DNA of 64,000 nucleotides from assembly GCF_007565055.1 (NCBI RefSeq), contig NC_044557.1:79313019-79377018 (forward strand). The letters run 5' to 3'. This stretch comes from Rhinopithecus roxellana. Taxonomy: Eukaryota > Chordata > Mammalia > Primates > Cercopithecidae. Of the stretch, positions 1 through 11,280 are shown in pieces. Numbering within the stretch: position 1 is the stretch's first letter; each line of letters starts with the position of its first letter. Both the position numbers and the translations under genes were made by a program. The notes below the pieces were generated by a model that worked only from the letters and a program-made list of their open reading frames with translations, was not told the origin of the DNA and ran no database searches.

Positions 1-1124
1 CCATGTGAGAGTTACTGGTGAATTTTGATACCCTCACATGATACTTGTTTTTCTCTAGATTATTTTCTCTTGGATTACCAAATAATATTGTGTAACTGCT
101 TGCTTGCTGCTGTTTTACTCCTGATTACCCTGTTTTATCCTTCCTTTTAGTTTCATATTTATTACATGACTAGGTTTTGTAATCTCACTACTGTCTATCC
201 AGCACTGACCACTGTTTTTCAGCTCTCTTTCTACCACTTCCCCTTGACTTTGACAAGAATTATCCCTATTTTAAACACTAAACAGATAACAAACCAAGGA
301 ACTTGTACATTATTTTATAAATATTCTTTATTTTATAAAACAGACAAATGTATAATCTGTCCAGGGTGGAATTATTAATTCCTTAAATCTATAACATGTG
401 AATGTTCCATTTCACACCTGACAACTCTGAGTGCTGTAATGCAAGCGGTGCACTATTGTTAGAAAAGATAATTTCCTTTAGAAACCACACTCACTAGCCA
501 AATATTCCAAAAATTTGGAGAGGATTCAAATTCATGAGCTAAAGGTAAAAACAGGTGGAATAAACTTGGTCTTTTATTGTAGCAGAGCTTCATTCCTATA
601 GTGTGTGTTGACTACTTCATCCCATAGGATTAAAAGACTGGATTCTCCCATAAGCAGAAAGGTTTCATAGTGGCATATTAAGGAGATATAGTTATTTCTA
701 GAAATTAAAGATTTGTTTTGCCAAAGGACACATACTGGTTTTGATGTTAATCTTTCTGGGTCCCAAGTTTTAAAGATATAGATAGGAAATGTATTGTCAT
801 ACTCCCAATTAGAATAATAAAATGCTGGTTTTATTTAAGAAAATACTTAGAGTGGGCAGTGCCAGTCCTCGCACACAAACCCGTATCTAAATTTGCAATT
901 TAGAATATTGGTGTTGATGGAAGAGATGGAAAAAGCATTTCATCCTTGACCTCCTTGAGTGTTGACTGCAAAAGGCTCACAGCTGCCCAATTCTCCAGAG
1001 AATTATCTTCTATTGATCAGGCAGTTGGCCATGCTTGCTTATTATAGCTCCTCTCCTTGCCTTTACATTCTCCCCTCACTCACTCCCTTCCTCCCACTCA
1101 CTTATCACATGACATATACCTTGT
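1..1124. other. Unassigned AT-rich noncoding DNA
   Basis: I recognise no gene or repeat family here. Short open frames at about 166-378 and 959-1144 look like chance frames: no conserved motif, no splice context and AT-driven composition. A decayed repeat could be present but is not recognisable by eye. Confidence 0.4.
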
Positions 1125-1237
1125 CAGATGACCAATCATTCTGATTTATCTGGGATTTTCCCATTTTTGATTCTGAAAGTCCCACATCCTGGGAAAACCA
1201 TCAGTCCTGGGAAAACTAAGATGGCTGTTGATGCTAC
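1125..1237. mobile_element. Palindromic MITE remnant (MER53-like), copy 1
   Basis: A roughly 110 bp segment that is imperfectly self-complementary: it opens with 'gatgaccaatcattctg' and its right half reads, on the other strand, as a diverged form of the same end. A second copy with the same layout lies at 4806-4921. This is the structure of a nonautonomous DNA transposon with long terminal inverted repeats. The name MER53 is from memory and uncertain; the palindromic layout and the sister copy are what the sequence shows. Confidence 0.45.
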
Positions 1238-1627
1238 AATGCACCTTACCTTATCCTTGATGTTGGCTCAGCTTCTTGGAAAGCTGAGAAAATGTATTTA
1301 GAAAGGTCCTGAGATAAAATTTTAGATGAAATGAAGATAATTATCTTAGATAATATAATTGCTTTGCTTTGCTTTTGTCACCATAATGCCTCATCAAATA
1401 TAAAGCTGTACACTCTAAGACAATGCTGAAAAAATGATAGGCCAGATAGAGCACCAATGCAATAATTAAAGCATGGTATTCTCATAAATGTGTAATAAGT
1501 CAATGGTCAGAGAAAAGTCAGATTCAAGAGAATTTAGAGAGAGATTCAAATAGCACATGATGTCAAGATATCTGGAAGATATAATGTAATTTGTAAATAT
1601 TTGTTGAATAAGCTATTTTATTAAAAG

Positions 1628-1915
1628 ACAAAATGTACAAAAATATAGTTAGAAGGAATAAGATCTAGTGTTCAGTAACACAACAGGGTCACTACCGTTA
1701 AGAATAATTTATTGTGTATTTCTAAATAGCAAAAAGAATAGATCTGGAATGTTTCCAACACAAAGAAATGGTAAATGTTTGAGGTGATGGATATCCAATT
1801 TACCCAAATTGATCAACACACATTGCAGCTTATGTCAAAATATCACATGTACCCTATGTATATGTACAACTATTATGTGTTCATAAAAATTGAAATGAAA
1901 AATAATTTTAAAAAG
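1628..1915 (+). mobile_element. Old L1 3' end (L1MA/L1PB type)
   Basis: The order of blocks matches the 3'UTR of older primate/mammalian L1 elements: 'acaacagggtcactacc', 'aataatttattgtgtattt', 'tttgaggtgatggatatcc', 'atatcacatgtaccc', then an A-rich end near 1910. Only the 3' terminus remains; no ORF2 sequence is attached upstream. Many substitutions show it is old. Confidence 0.6.
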
Positions 1916-3895
1916 AAAAATAGATAAGACTAAGAGAGTAAACACTAACATAATTGAACTTAGTAGATGGTAGTATCATTAATTATGGAAGATCAAGTAG
2001 AAGGATCTGTATTAATTTATATGGCACAAAAACAGAAGAAAAGAGGAAGAGACAGTGGAAAAATAGAGTTCAGATTTTTTAGACTCTTCTGATAAAGTTT
2101 TAAAACAGTGGGACCTAATTTATAAATAGCATCCTGAATTTTGATTCAGGTTAGCAAATCCAGCATAGTATTTAAATCTACTTTTTAGACCCAGCCTATT
2201 CTAAGCATGAATATATAGAACTTATAAGTAAATGAATACTTGAATAAATAATAAAGTTATGCCAGTTTTTGAATTATACCTCCATCACATATAATTTATC
2301 TGAAATTGTTTAAATTACTTGGTTAAGCTCAGCTTTGTCATCTATAAAATGAGTAAATTAATATTACACATGAGGTCATTGAAAGGAATAAACAACATCG
2401 CATGTACAATTCCTGGCCAGTATGTATAGCATGAAATAAGTACTCTCAGGCAATATTTGTTGTTCATACTAGAAACTAGAAAAAACCTTCAAGATTTCTT
2501 AGTCAATTTGTTTCCTATTTCCTGGAATGTAGCTAAATCATAGTGGGAGGGTAAATTTTTTTCTATTGAAGGAATACCGAAAGGTAATATTGCACAAGTA
2601 TGTTGTTAGGCAGATGGTCTTTATTATATACCCAGATTACAACCTTCTTTGTTACCAAACAAAAACTGTTTCAATGAATACTCAATTAATCACAACTCAG
2701 TTTCTTAAAAATGTGAATTCCGACTTTCAGGGGTTTTCTGCATCTTAATCTTTTCTGTAGTATTATTTTACAAACATATATGCCTCATTATTTCCAGTTT
2801 CCCTTGGAGGCTTCATCCCCAGGATTATAGTTCTTTGTTATCTTACTTCTCTTGTTCATCCCTCCTCTTTTAATACGATTCTGTGAACCACTGTAGTTGT
2901 AGCTTATCACATTTCCTTTCACACAATCCTTGCCAATTTTCTCCAAAAGTGCTTTGTCATGGCATGTTCAGATGTCAAGCACTGCTGCATCTCAAAATGT
3001 ATAAAACATCCCGTGCATTATATCCTAGGTGTTAGTAATTCCTGCTCAATATATTCTCGTGTATAAATAGAATTTCCAAGACTTAAATTAAACTGTCATT
3101 ACTGGAGAAAGGTGACTTTATCAAGTGAATCTACTTCTTAAAACTATTACTATTATTTGTAAATAATCTGTTTCTATTGCTGAAGACAACCTTATAGAAC
3201 GTGTGTGTTCTCAACCCTTCCCTACTAGATACCTGTTATTGAAAATGCATACTGTAATTCTGACTCTACTCTTCTAAAATTAAATTAATACATAACATAG
3301 CTTGCCAAACACAGAATTTTAAAAACAATGCTAGTGTCCAGTATAGTATAATGGAGGAAAATGGGACATGAGTTATAATTGTTATGTAAATTTTAATATA
3401 TAAATACTCAGACATCACCACAATGGAAGACAAAATACAGTGGCCACATGCATACCTGTGCTTTATAAGAAGTAATATTAGAAGAAATTTTAGTAAAAAC
3501 ATAGATATCGGAATAATTACTGGTATTTCAATAAGTTAGTAATAGACCAGACTTTCTTGTTATATGAGAAGAGAAAAAGCATATATTATAGTTTCAATTG
3601 AAGCAGAAACAAAATGTTAGAGCAAGTTAAGGACTTCCAAAAAGGAGGAACTAAAAAATATCACGTTGTCACAAATGGCCTTATTAATAGGACAGTGTCC
3701 ACATAATTCTGTATTTACAGCATAGCATGCAAGTGCTACAGAAAATAAATCTTCTATATTGAATTACCACTACCTGACAAGACATACATTCAGACTCTAA
3801 AACTTAAAAAAAAAATCCAAAGGAAACATATTTTACTCAGTTAAATGTAATATAAGACAAGTTGAAGAGAAAAAGTAAGATGAGCAACATAGAAA
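1916..3895. other. Unassigned AT-rich noncoding DNA
   Basis: About 2 kb in which I see no gene or confident repeat family. Open frames such as 2566-2748 (+) and 3266-3502 (-) are short, rich in hydrophobic and asparagine/lysine codons as expected from AT-rich DNA, and show no domain. Treated as noncoding. Confidence 0.4.
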
Positions 3896-3904
3896 GTGAA
3901 ATGT

Positions 3905-4184
3905 GGCCTGGGCATGGTGGCTCACGCCTGTAATCCCAGCACTTTGGGAGGCCAAGGTTGGTGGATCACCTGAGGTCAGGCATTCGAGACCAGCCTGGCC
4001 AACATGGTAAAACCCCCTCTCTACTAAAAATACAAAAATTTTTCTGGTGTCATGGCGTTCCCCTGAATTCCCAGCTACATGGAAGGCTGAGGCAGGGGAA
4101 TCACCTGAAACTGGGGCAGTGAGCCACGACTGCACTACTGCACTCCAGCCTGGGTGACAGAGCGAGACTCTGTCTCAGAAAAAA
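3905..4184 (+). mobile_element. AluS element
   Basis: An essentially full-length dimeric Alu, beginning 'ggcctgggcatggtggctc', with the box B-type 'gttcgag' region degraded to 'cattcgagacc', a right monomer and the ending 'gagactctgtctcag' plus a short A tail. It is flanked by direct repeats 'gtgaaatgtgg' at 3896-3906 and 4187-4196, the mark of L1-mediated insertion. The segment around 4035-4085 is heavily mutated. The short reading frame across its minus strand is an Alu artefact, not a gene. Confidence 0.9.
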
Positions 4185-4199
4185 GGTGAAATGTGGAGA

Positions 4200-4805
4200 C
4201 ATTACCATAAGACTGAAATAAATAGACACCCTCAGATAAATAACATTTTAATATGTAATGCTGAAAATATACCTTTTTAATCATTGTTATAATTTTCAAT
4301 AACAATAAAATGTTTTTATCAACTATTGTTCATATTCTTTATGTTTCTATTTGATGGTAATTTGTTTAAATCTATTAACATTGTGATTTATACATAAATG
4401 GCATTCAATGGATAACTATATGAATGACTAACACAACATTCAAAAATCATGTTAAAATTGCGAACATTTTTTATTGTGTGAGACCATTCCACTAATTCCA
4501 GAGGTGCTCATAGAATAATCGTAGCAACAAAAATGCTCTTCCATATTTCAAAAATGCTTTTCAAAGAGGATTAGTACTTCCCATAATGAAAACACAGCTA
4601 CAAGGGGTCTTCAGCTCCCTCCTGAGGTTTATGACAACATAACATGGAAATTTCTCTTAAAGGAATAGACAATGTGAGCAAATCTATTATAAAGATGCAA
4701 GGAAACAAGGTTTTCTTAATCAATACGAGTAAGGTTTAAACTCAAAACATTTTCACTTACCAGCTCTGTGATGCTGAAGTTGTTATCTTCACTGGTACTC
4801 TGTTC
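4200..4805. other. Unassigned AT-rich noncoding DNA
   Basis: No gene, RNA gene or confident repeat recognised. Several long A/T runs but no tandem array. Confidence 0.4.
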
Positions 4806-4921
4806 TAACCTGACCAATCATGCTGGTTTGCCTGGGAGTTTCCTGGATTTCACCCTGAATATCCCATGTCACAGGAAACTCTTTAGGGACAGGCAAAACA
4901 GGATGAACAGTTGGTTGCCTT
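4806..4921. mobile_element. Palindromic MITE remnant (MER53-like), copy 2
   Basis: Left end 'ctgaccaatcatgctggtt' pairs imperfectly with the right end around 4880-4920, giving a long hairpin with 'gcctgggagtttcctgg' against 'caggaaactctttagg'. It has the same arrangement as the copy at 1125-1237. Consistent with a nonautonomous DNA transposon; family name uncertain. Confidence 0.45.
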
Positions 4922-5281
4922 AATTTCATCACTGGAAAAATAGAATATCCTCATAAGATTTTTAGTAGGTTAGGTCATAAATGAGGAAGTATTTGAAGAT
5001 GACTTAACAGAGTCTGGCACATACATAGTGAAGTTTCCTGAATTATAAAGGTTATTATTCTAAATAACCAATGTGATAAAATAATCTGGAAGGTGAACAT
5101 ATAGTTTAATTTTAAAGCTAAAAATCTCAATTTACATTTTGCTGCATATCTTAACACCTAGCCTAACAATAAAATCAACAAAAAATAGTAAGTCACAATT
5201 AATGACTATTCTTGTTTATAATAGGAACTGTTAAGAGTTTGAATATTTTATTTTACATTTATAATTTTCCTTTTTCATATT
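4922..5281. other. Unassigned AT-rich noncoding DNA
   Basis: No gene or repeat family recognised between the MITE remnant and the young AluY. The last bases, 'atatt' followed by A residues, form the cleavage site used by the AluY insertion. Confidence 0.4.
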
Positions 5282-5296
5282 AAAAACAGAGGTATT

Positions 5297-5576
5297 GGCC
5301 GGGCGCGGTGGCTCAAGCCTGTAATCCCAGCACTTTGGGAGGCCGAGACGGGCGGATCACGAGGTCAGGAGATCGAGACCATCCTGGCTAACACGGTGAA
5401 ACCCCGTCTCTACTAAAAAATACAAAAAACTAGCCGGGCGACGTGGCGGCGCCTGTAGTCCCAGCTACTCGGGAGGCTGAGACAGGAGAATGGCGTGAAC
5501 CCGGGAGGCGGAGCTTGCAGTGAGCTGAGATCCGGCCACAGCACTCCAGCCTGGGTGACAGAGCGAGACTCCGTCT

Positions 5577-5625
<49 letters not shown>
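5297..5625 (+). mobile_element. Young AluY, Old World monkey-type (AluYR-like)
   Basis: A full-length Alu with nearly intact sequence, an uninterrupted tail of about 48 A (5578-5625) and perfect 15 bp target-site duplications 'aaaaacagaggtatt' at 5282-5296 and 5621-5635. The insertion site reads att/aaaa, the preferred L1 endonuclease target. Bases 'gctcaagcctgtaatccc' and 'gagatccggccac' differ from human AluY and match, from memory, AluY subfamilies amplified in cercopithecid monkeys. The perfect duplications and long pure tail mean a recent insertion that could be polymorphic within the species. No flanking gene is visible. Confidence 0.95.
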
Positions 5626-5626
<1 letters not shown>

Positions 5627-5635
5627 AGAGGTATT

Positions 5636-8004
5636 AATAATTGTCAAAGGTTGCACTATAAGAAAATGGCAGAAGTAGATCACTAACCATCAAATTGATC
5701 TGACTCTCAATTCTTTGCATTTAAGCAGCTAGTTCATGGCCTGTTTTAAGTAAGAAAGCATTACAGGCACTGAAACAAAGGTCATATTTCTTAGATTATG
5801 GTTAGGATTAGGGTTAGGGCCTAGCCAAACACTGAAATGTTCAGCTTTCACAATCACATTGCACCAAATTATACGTTTACATTACTTGTATACTTTGTCT
5901 GGTGAGCTTGAGAGAGTAGAAAGCAAGATATTGGTACAGATCCATCATGTAGAATATGAGAAGGCATAATTTTTCTCCAATAATATTACATATCCATTAA
6001 ATATATGTGTCTTAGTTTACATTCCACCCGCAGCAGAGAGTATGCCAGTCAGTTGAATCTGTTTAATTTATTTATGTTTAATTCCAGGCTACACCAACAG
6101 AGAAGAAAGTGAGACAGGAAAAACAAGTCAGCCAATATAGAATGCAGTATTAAAACCATTATCGTGGTGTGATTGGAGCCTTATCCTTCTGGGGAATTCA
6201 AGAAATTAGTGAAGAACATGTACTTTAGAGTTGTCCAGCCAAAAGGTGAGGGAGATGGAGTATGAATACATCAACTAACCTGTATTCATTAGCAGAAGGT
6301 AGCTTCCAGGGGACCTTTATTCTCCAGAGCAGAATACTTCCACAGCAGGTTTCAGCCACCAGAGAGAGCCCTCAGACAGTTGAAAACAGGTTAGGATGCA
6401 GTAGAGGATACAACCCAAGGAGATATGGCCAGGCCACAACAGTGTCTGCTACATCATGGTACTCTACTTATCTTTTCTTAATGCCACTTCTATTTGGACA
6501 TATTTAATTCTATTATATTATCTAATTTGTCAGGTAGACTAAGCATTTGAATCTTTCATGCCCCTGCTGAAACTGTAGTCTTTGTTATTAAATTATTTTC
6601 TTTCTGTACTTGGAGAATGCATATTCTAAAAAGCTTATCTTAAATATAACTGTTCCCAAACCCCTTTCTAGCTCCTCTGAGAAATATTATTCACTTTCTT
6701 CCTTGCGTTCTCTTAGTATATTATCCGTAAGTGTTTTTATTTTAACAACAACAACAGAAAATAGCATTTATCTATGCTTCTCAAATCACCCAGAAACTGC
6801 CTAGGAATTTCTATGTTTTTAAGAGGTTTCAAAGTACTATTATTCCAGCTACCTATCATATTACCTAGTATATAGCATGTATTCAATAGAAGGTGTATTA
6901 TAACATAACATAATCATCTTAAAACTTTCAAATCACAAATGTTGGCTAAGAATTTAAAACACTAATATAACTTTCTGAGTAAACAGTTAATATAATATTT
7001 CACTAGTTTTAAAATATTTACATGAGATTAAGAGCAGGACAGCTTACCTTTATTCCTAATCGCATATAAAAAATCATGTAATATATCTAGAATTTAATTC
7101 TCAAGTTATGTTTATGAATATTTTTACCTTTGTGTCTGTTGATTTGCAAATATTCCAATCTAGGCAGACAGGTTTTAGAAATTCCCTTTGAAATTATCCA
7201 GTGTAAATATTTCTCAAAGTGTGAGGAAAACCTAGGAAAATATGTTTAATACTCTGATATTATTTTTCCATAACTTTCAACAAATTTTGCACAGCACATC
7301 AAAGTTGCATCATATAAGTGATTCTTATGCCAACTTAATTCACTAGTGATTTTCTTCAAATCTCAAGTGTTGATCAAAGATATTAACATTACTGTGATTT
7401 TCTCTGTCATTAAGCAAATACTCTTCTGGAAATAAATCACTAATTCAGAAAGAAAGCTACTGTTAACCTCTGTAAATATTTGACGAACTACATTTCAAAT
7501 GGAAAATTCTTGATGCTCGAGAATTTATATATAGATGTACAATTGTTAGGAGTAGGTTAATATTTATCTCCTAAGTATACTCATAAGAAATGGAACCTAA
7601 GATGAAGCAGGATGGTAGGTACCATATTTTGGTATAATATAATCATTATACAAATGGGTTTTATTTAAAATAAAGGATAGTAAAAGTGAGACCTTAATTT
7701 ATCACAATATTTTTATTTCACAAATAAAACTGTATGCCCCAAGAAAGGTAATTATTCTAATATCCAAAGTCTAGAATGAAACAAATTTAAATCCTTTGAT
7801 CTCCTCATAGCATGTATTTCATGAGACGGCAATAAATAATCTCCCTTTCTCCCTTTTATCAAGTTCAAACAATTAAGAAATCAGACAGATAATGACAAGT
7901 GGCAGTCAAAATATGGTACAATGGATTTAACCCACTGATCTAATGACCTATCCTTCTTCCATGGGAAAGTGATAATGAGACAAGAAGCGTTACTAGCATC
8001 ATTA
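5636..8004. other. Unassigned AT-rich noncoding DNA
   Basis: About 2.4 kb with no gene or confident repeat. It contains a short telomere-like run 'ggttaggattagggttaggg' near 5800-5819. Reading frames near 6262-6507 and 6610-6804 have no recognisable domain. The 6010-6560 part is less AT-rich and could be a decayed LTR or unique DNA; I cannot place it. Confidence 0.35.
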
Positions 8005-8398
8005 CTCTCGGGTATTGGGTCTTAAATGTTTGGTCTCAGTACTCCTTTAGATACTTAAAATATCAGATACCTTAAAAAGCTTTTATTTACATATGAAATT
8101 CATTTATATTCTGCTGGAAATTTAAAACTGAGAAATATTTAACATGGTCAGTGATTAATTAATCTATAATAATAAACATATAACACGTTAAAATAAAGAA
8201 TATATTTTTATAAAAATGACATTTTACAAAATATAAGAGTGTTAGAAGTGTCATTGTTCTATATTTTCCCAAATCTCTATAATGCTTTATTTAATAGAAG
8301 ACAGCTAGATTCTCAAATCTGCTTCAGCATTCAATCTGTTACCCTACCACATGCCAGCTATCTCTTGAAATCTCTACTGTATTTTTGTGAGAGAAGGG
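8005..8398 (+). mobile_element. Ancient DNA-transposon remnant (hAT-like), left part
   Basis: Blocks such as 'tttggtctcagtactcctttag', 'aataatagaagacagctag'-type sequence and 'gcattcaatctgttaccc' resemble a familiar old mammalian interspersed repeat whose ends contain mirrored 'ggtctcag..ccccttt / aaaggg..ctcc' blocks. The matching right end lies at 8857-8965, beyond an L1 fragment, so the element was split by that later insertion. The family name is not certain; a hAT-Charlie relative is my best guess. Confidence 0.4.
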
Positions 8399-8857
8399 GA
8401 GTTTATTGCAGCACTATTCACAATAGCAAAGACTTGGAAACAACCCAGATGGTTGGTTCCATCAATGATTGACTGGATTAAGAAAATGTGGCACATATAC
8501 CATGGAATACTATGCAGCCATAAAAAAGCATGAGTTCATGTCCTTTGTACGGATATGGATGAAGCTGGAAACCATCATTCTGAGCAAACTATCGCAAGAG
8601 CAGAAAACCAAACACCGCATGTTCTCACTCATAGGTGGGAATTGTACAGTGAGAACGCCTGGACCCAGGGTGGGGAACATCACACACCAGGGCCTGTCAT
8701 GGGGTGAGGGGAAGGGTGAGGGATAGCATTAGGAGATATACCTAATACAAATGACGAGTTAATGGGTGCAGCACTCCAACATGGCACATGTATACACATG
8801 TAACAAACCTGCATGTTATGCACATGTACCCTAGAACTTAAAGTATAATGATAAAAA
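8399..8857 (+). mobile_element. 5'-truncated L1PA 3' end
   Basis: Starts abruptly within the last part of L1 ORF2 ('tttattgcagcactattcac'), contains the ORF2 end coding ...AIKKHEFMSFVRIW..., then the L1 3'UTR with 'gggcctgtcatggggtgagg' and the terminal block 'ctagaacttaaagtataatg' plus a short A tail. It interrupts the DNA-transposon remnant at 8005-8965. I could not find clear target-site duplications, so they may have decayed or the insertion may have been atypical. Confidence 0.85.
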
Positions 8858-8965
8858 AAAGTCAAATTACAACTTAACATTTCAAAAATAATTTTGATAT
8901 TATGGACCCTGTGAAAGGGGCTCCATATCTCCAGGGGTCTTTGAACTGTACTTTTAGAACTAATA
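8857..8965 (+). mobile_element. Ancient DNA-transposon remnant (hAT-like), right part
   Basis: The block 'tggaccctgtgaaaggggctcc' followed by 'ccaggggtctttgaactg' looks like the right terminus of the element whose left part ends at 8398. Order and orientation fit one element cut by the L1 insertion. Confidence 0.4.
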
Positions 8966-10135
8966 CGTTAGTGGAAATCCCTCCACATAGAAACTGGAAA
9001 TCAGGGAAGTGCAAACTTCTCTAAACACGTACAACAGTACTATGTCAAAAGCTTGAGTTCTGGACTAAAATTAACTAAGGTCCATGATCTGTATAATTGT
9101 TGTGAAACCCATAAATTTTCTAAAGTTAAGTTTCCTCGGAACGATGATACCATGAATATATAAAAGACTTATTTTAAAATCCAAATGTTATCAAAACTCT
9201 TTATGAACTATATATTTCCTATAAGCACTTTTTTATTGCTCACATTTTCAACTGATCATGGAACTAGTAGTTTTATTGTGACAAATCTTTTATAGGTTTA
9301 TCTTTGGAAACATATTTTCTACATCTGTGTCAGGTAGTTACAAATTATTATTTCCACTCCTTTATATTATCCTTGATATTATAGAAAAAGACTACGATAA
9401 ATAGGATACTAATTTAACAATAGAAAATCTGCTTTCCTTTTGTTGGACTAAGTAAATATTTCTTTCCATGTTCATGTTTTATTTTCAACAAATATGTATT
9501 AGATAGACAATTATTTTAAAGAGCATCATTGATATTTGCTTTAAACTAAGATTGTTAGCTAAAGTGTCTTTTTTGTTGAAAGCTGCAGTAAAATTTCCCA
9601 ATAACTCTGTGTTTTGAAAGTGAAAGAAATGGAAGTAAATCAGTCATGTAATTCCTTTCTACTTTACTAATTATGAGATAAATTTCTCCAAAACAGAATG
9701 ATCTCCACCTCAAAATATTATCCAGAGATCAAACCACCTAGGGACTGAAATAAGCTGACGGATTAATGATAACAATAGGCTAAAACTGACAATCATCTAG
9801 GAAACTTCAGGAGCATTAAAAAAACAGAAACAAGGTCGTAAAGAATGAAATGTCAATGGGAAGAGCCATGGTAAAAGTGCTGAATGTAAACGTCTTTGCC
9901 AAAAAAAAAAAAAAAAAAACATGTCCATGGAATAAGCAGGTGAAGCACTACAGGTTTTCTCAAGGCTAAGGGAAATTTGAATATATTCATGAGATAAGTG
10001 TTGATAAATACTAAAAGAAAAAGGTACGGGAGTAATTAATGAGCATATATTTTAAAGGATCAATAACACAGACAAAAGGTAGTTCGCATTGGAAAGGCGT
10101 TATTCCACTATCCAATGGTGAAAGAAAGAAGGAAA
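8966..10135. other. Unassigned AT-rich noncoding DNA with an 18-19 bp A run
   Basis: No gene or confident repeat. A pure A run lies at 9901-9919 and might be the tail of an unrecognised old retrocopy, but no flanking direct repeat is obvious. Confidence 0.35.
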
Positions 10136-11280
10136 TAATTAATTCATTTATTTAATAAAAATTTATTTAGTGTCTGCCTATTGGCATAGTTTTGTCTACA
10201 CTTTTGTAGGATAGCAGTGATCAAAACAAGCAAAACCCCTTGACCTCAAGATTTACATTCTAGTTGGCAAAAGCAATTATTTAATCATTCAAAGTAATTT
10301 TTCAATTGACTACATGATTTTAAAAGAGAGAGACAGAGAAAGAGAGAGAAAGATGGAGGAAAGAGGAGGGAAGGAGTCAGAGGGGGAAGGAAAGAAGGAG
10401 GGAAGGAAAGGAGGAAGGATGAAAGGAAGAACAGAAAGAAGGAAGAAGGAAGGAAGGGAGGGAGGGAGGGAAAGAGGGAGGGAGGAACGAAGGAAAGAAG
10501 GAAGGAAGGATAGGAAGGAAGACAGGAAAGGAGGAAGGGGGAGAAAAAACAAAGTGATAAATGTTATAGACAATAATAAAGGGAATGGGGGTCCAATTTT
10601 AAATAAATTAGTCAGGAAAGGCTTTACTGACAAATTTAAACCAAGACCTGAATGAAGACACAGGTTAGCTATGTAAACATCTGAGAGGAAAGAATTTCAG
10701 GCAGGGGAAAGGGTTAGTACAAAGACCCTAAGGTGGGATCATAGCTAAAGTGTTAAAGCAAAAGCGGAAAGAGGTCCTAGAATGAGCAAGGAAGAGAGTA
10801 ACAGAGTATGAGGGCAGGGTGGTTATGAGGGTTTAGTTCATGGAGGGTATGGTTGGTTATTTTAAGATTTTTAGATTTTACCGGGTTAAATGGATAGCTG
10901 TTGGAAAGATTTGAATAGATTAGTTACATGAAAATGATTATTTTGTCTGCTGTATTAAGAAGAGATTTTAAGAGAGAAAAGAAGGGCTGGGAGACCAATT
11001 TGGAGTCTTACAATACTATTGGTGAGAGAAGAGTGTGGCTTACATTCAGATGGTAGCAAGGGGAATGGTCCAAAGTCGTAAGAGTCAGGATATATTTTCA
11101 TTCTAAAGCTCACAGGATTGGCTGAAAGTTTTGATGTGAGGTGTGAAAGAAGTGGAGAAATGAGGAATGAATCATAAGCCTGAGAAAACTTGTAAAGAGG
11201 AGGAAGAAAAAGATATAATGAGTTCAAGTGCAATGGACTTAGACTTAACAATAAAATATCTTTGTGGCCATATTCCAAAA
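10136..11280 (-). mobile_element. Ancient L2 LINE, antisense
   Basis: Read on this strand, the order of blocks follows the complement of L2 reverse-transcriptase and 3' sequence: 'tttatttagtgtctgcc', 'gatcaaaacaagcaaaaccc', 'gtcaggaaaggctttactgac', 'caaagaccctaaggtggg', 'ttggagtcttacaatactatt', 'aggatatattttcattc'. Divergence is high, as expected for a mammal-wide LINE. A purine-rich microsatellite at 10320-10545 expanded inside it. No frame remains open through the coding part. Confidence 0.55.
10320..10545 (+). repeat. Imperfect (GA/GGAA)n purine tract
   Basis: About 225 bp almost entirely A and G on the plus strand, mixing gaga, ggaa and gaaagg units. It produces long spurious reading frames on both strands (Arg/Glu/Lys/Gly on one, Ser/Leu/Pro/Phe on the other), which are not genes. 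Such tracts can adopt triplex-type structure. Confidence 0.95.

Noticed and set aside
8005..8398. Considered as a host gene exon region because of the 77-codon frame at 8239-8472
   Set aside because: The sequence fits an old interspersed repeat and the frame runs into the L1 insertion.
10310..10655. Long open frames on both strands over the purine tract
   Set aside because: They are Arg/Glu/Lys/Gly and Ser/Leu/Pro/Phe translations of a low-complexity GA/GGAA repeat; open frames on both strands are expected.
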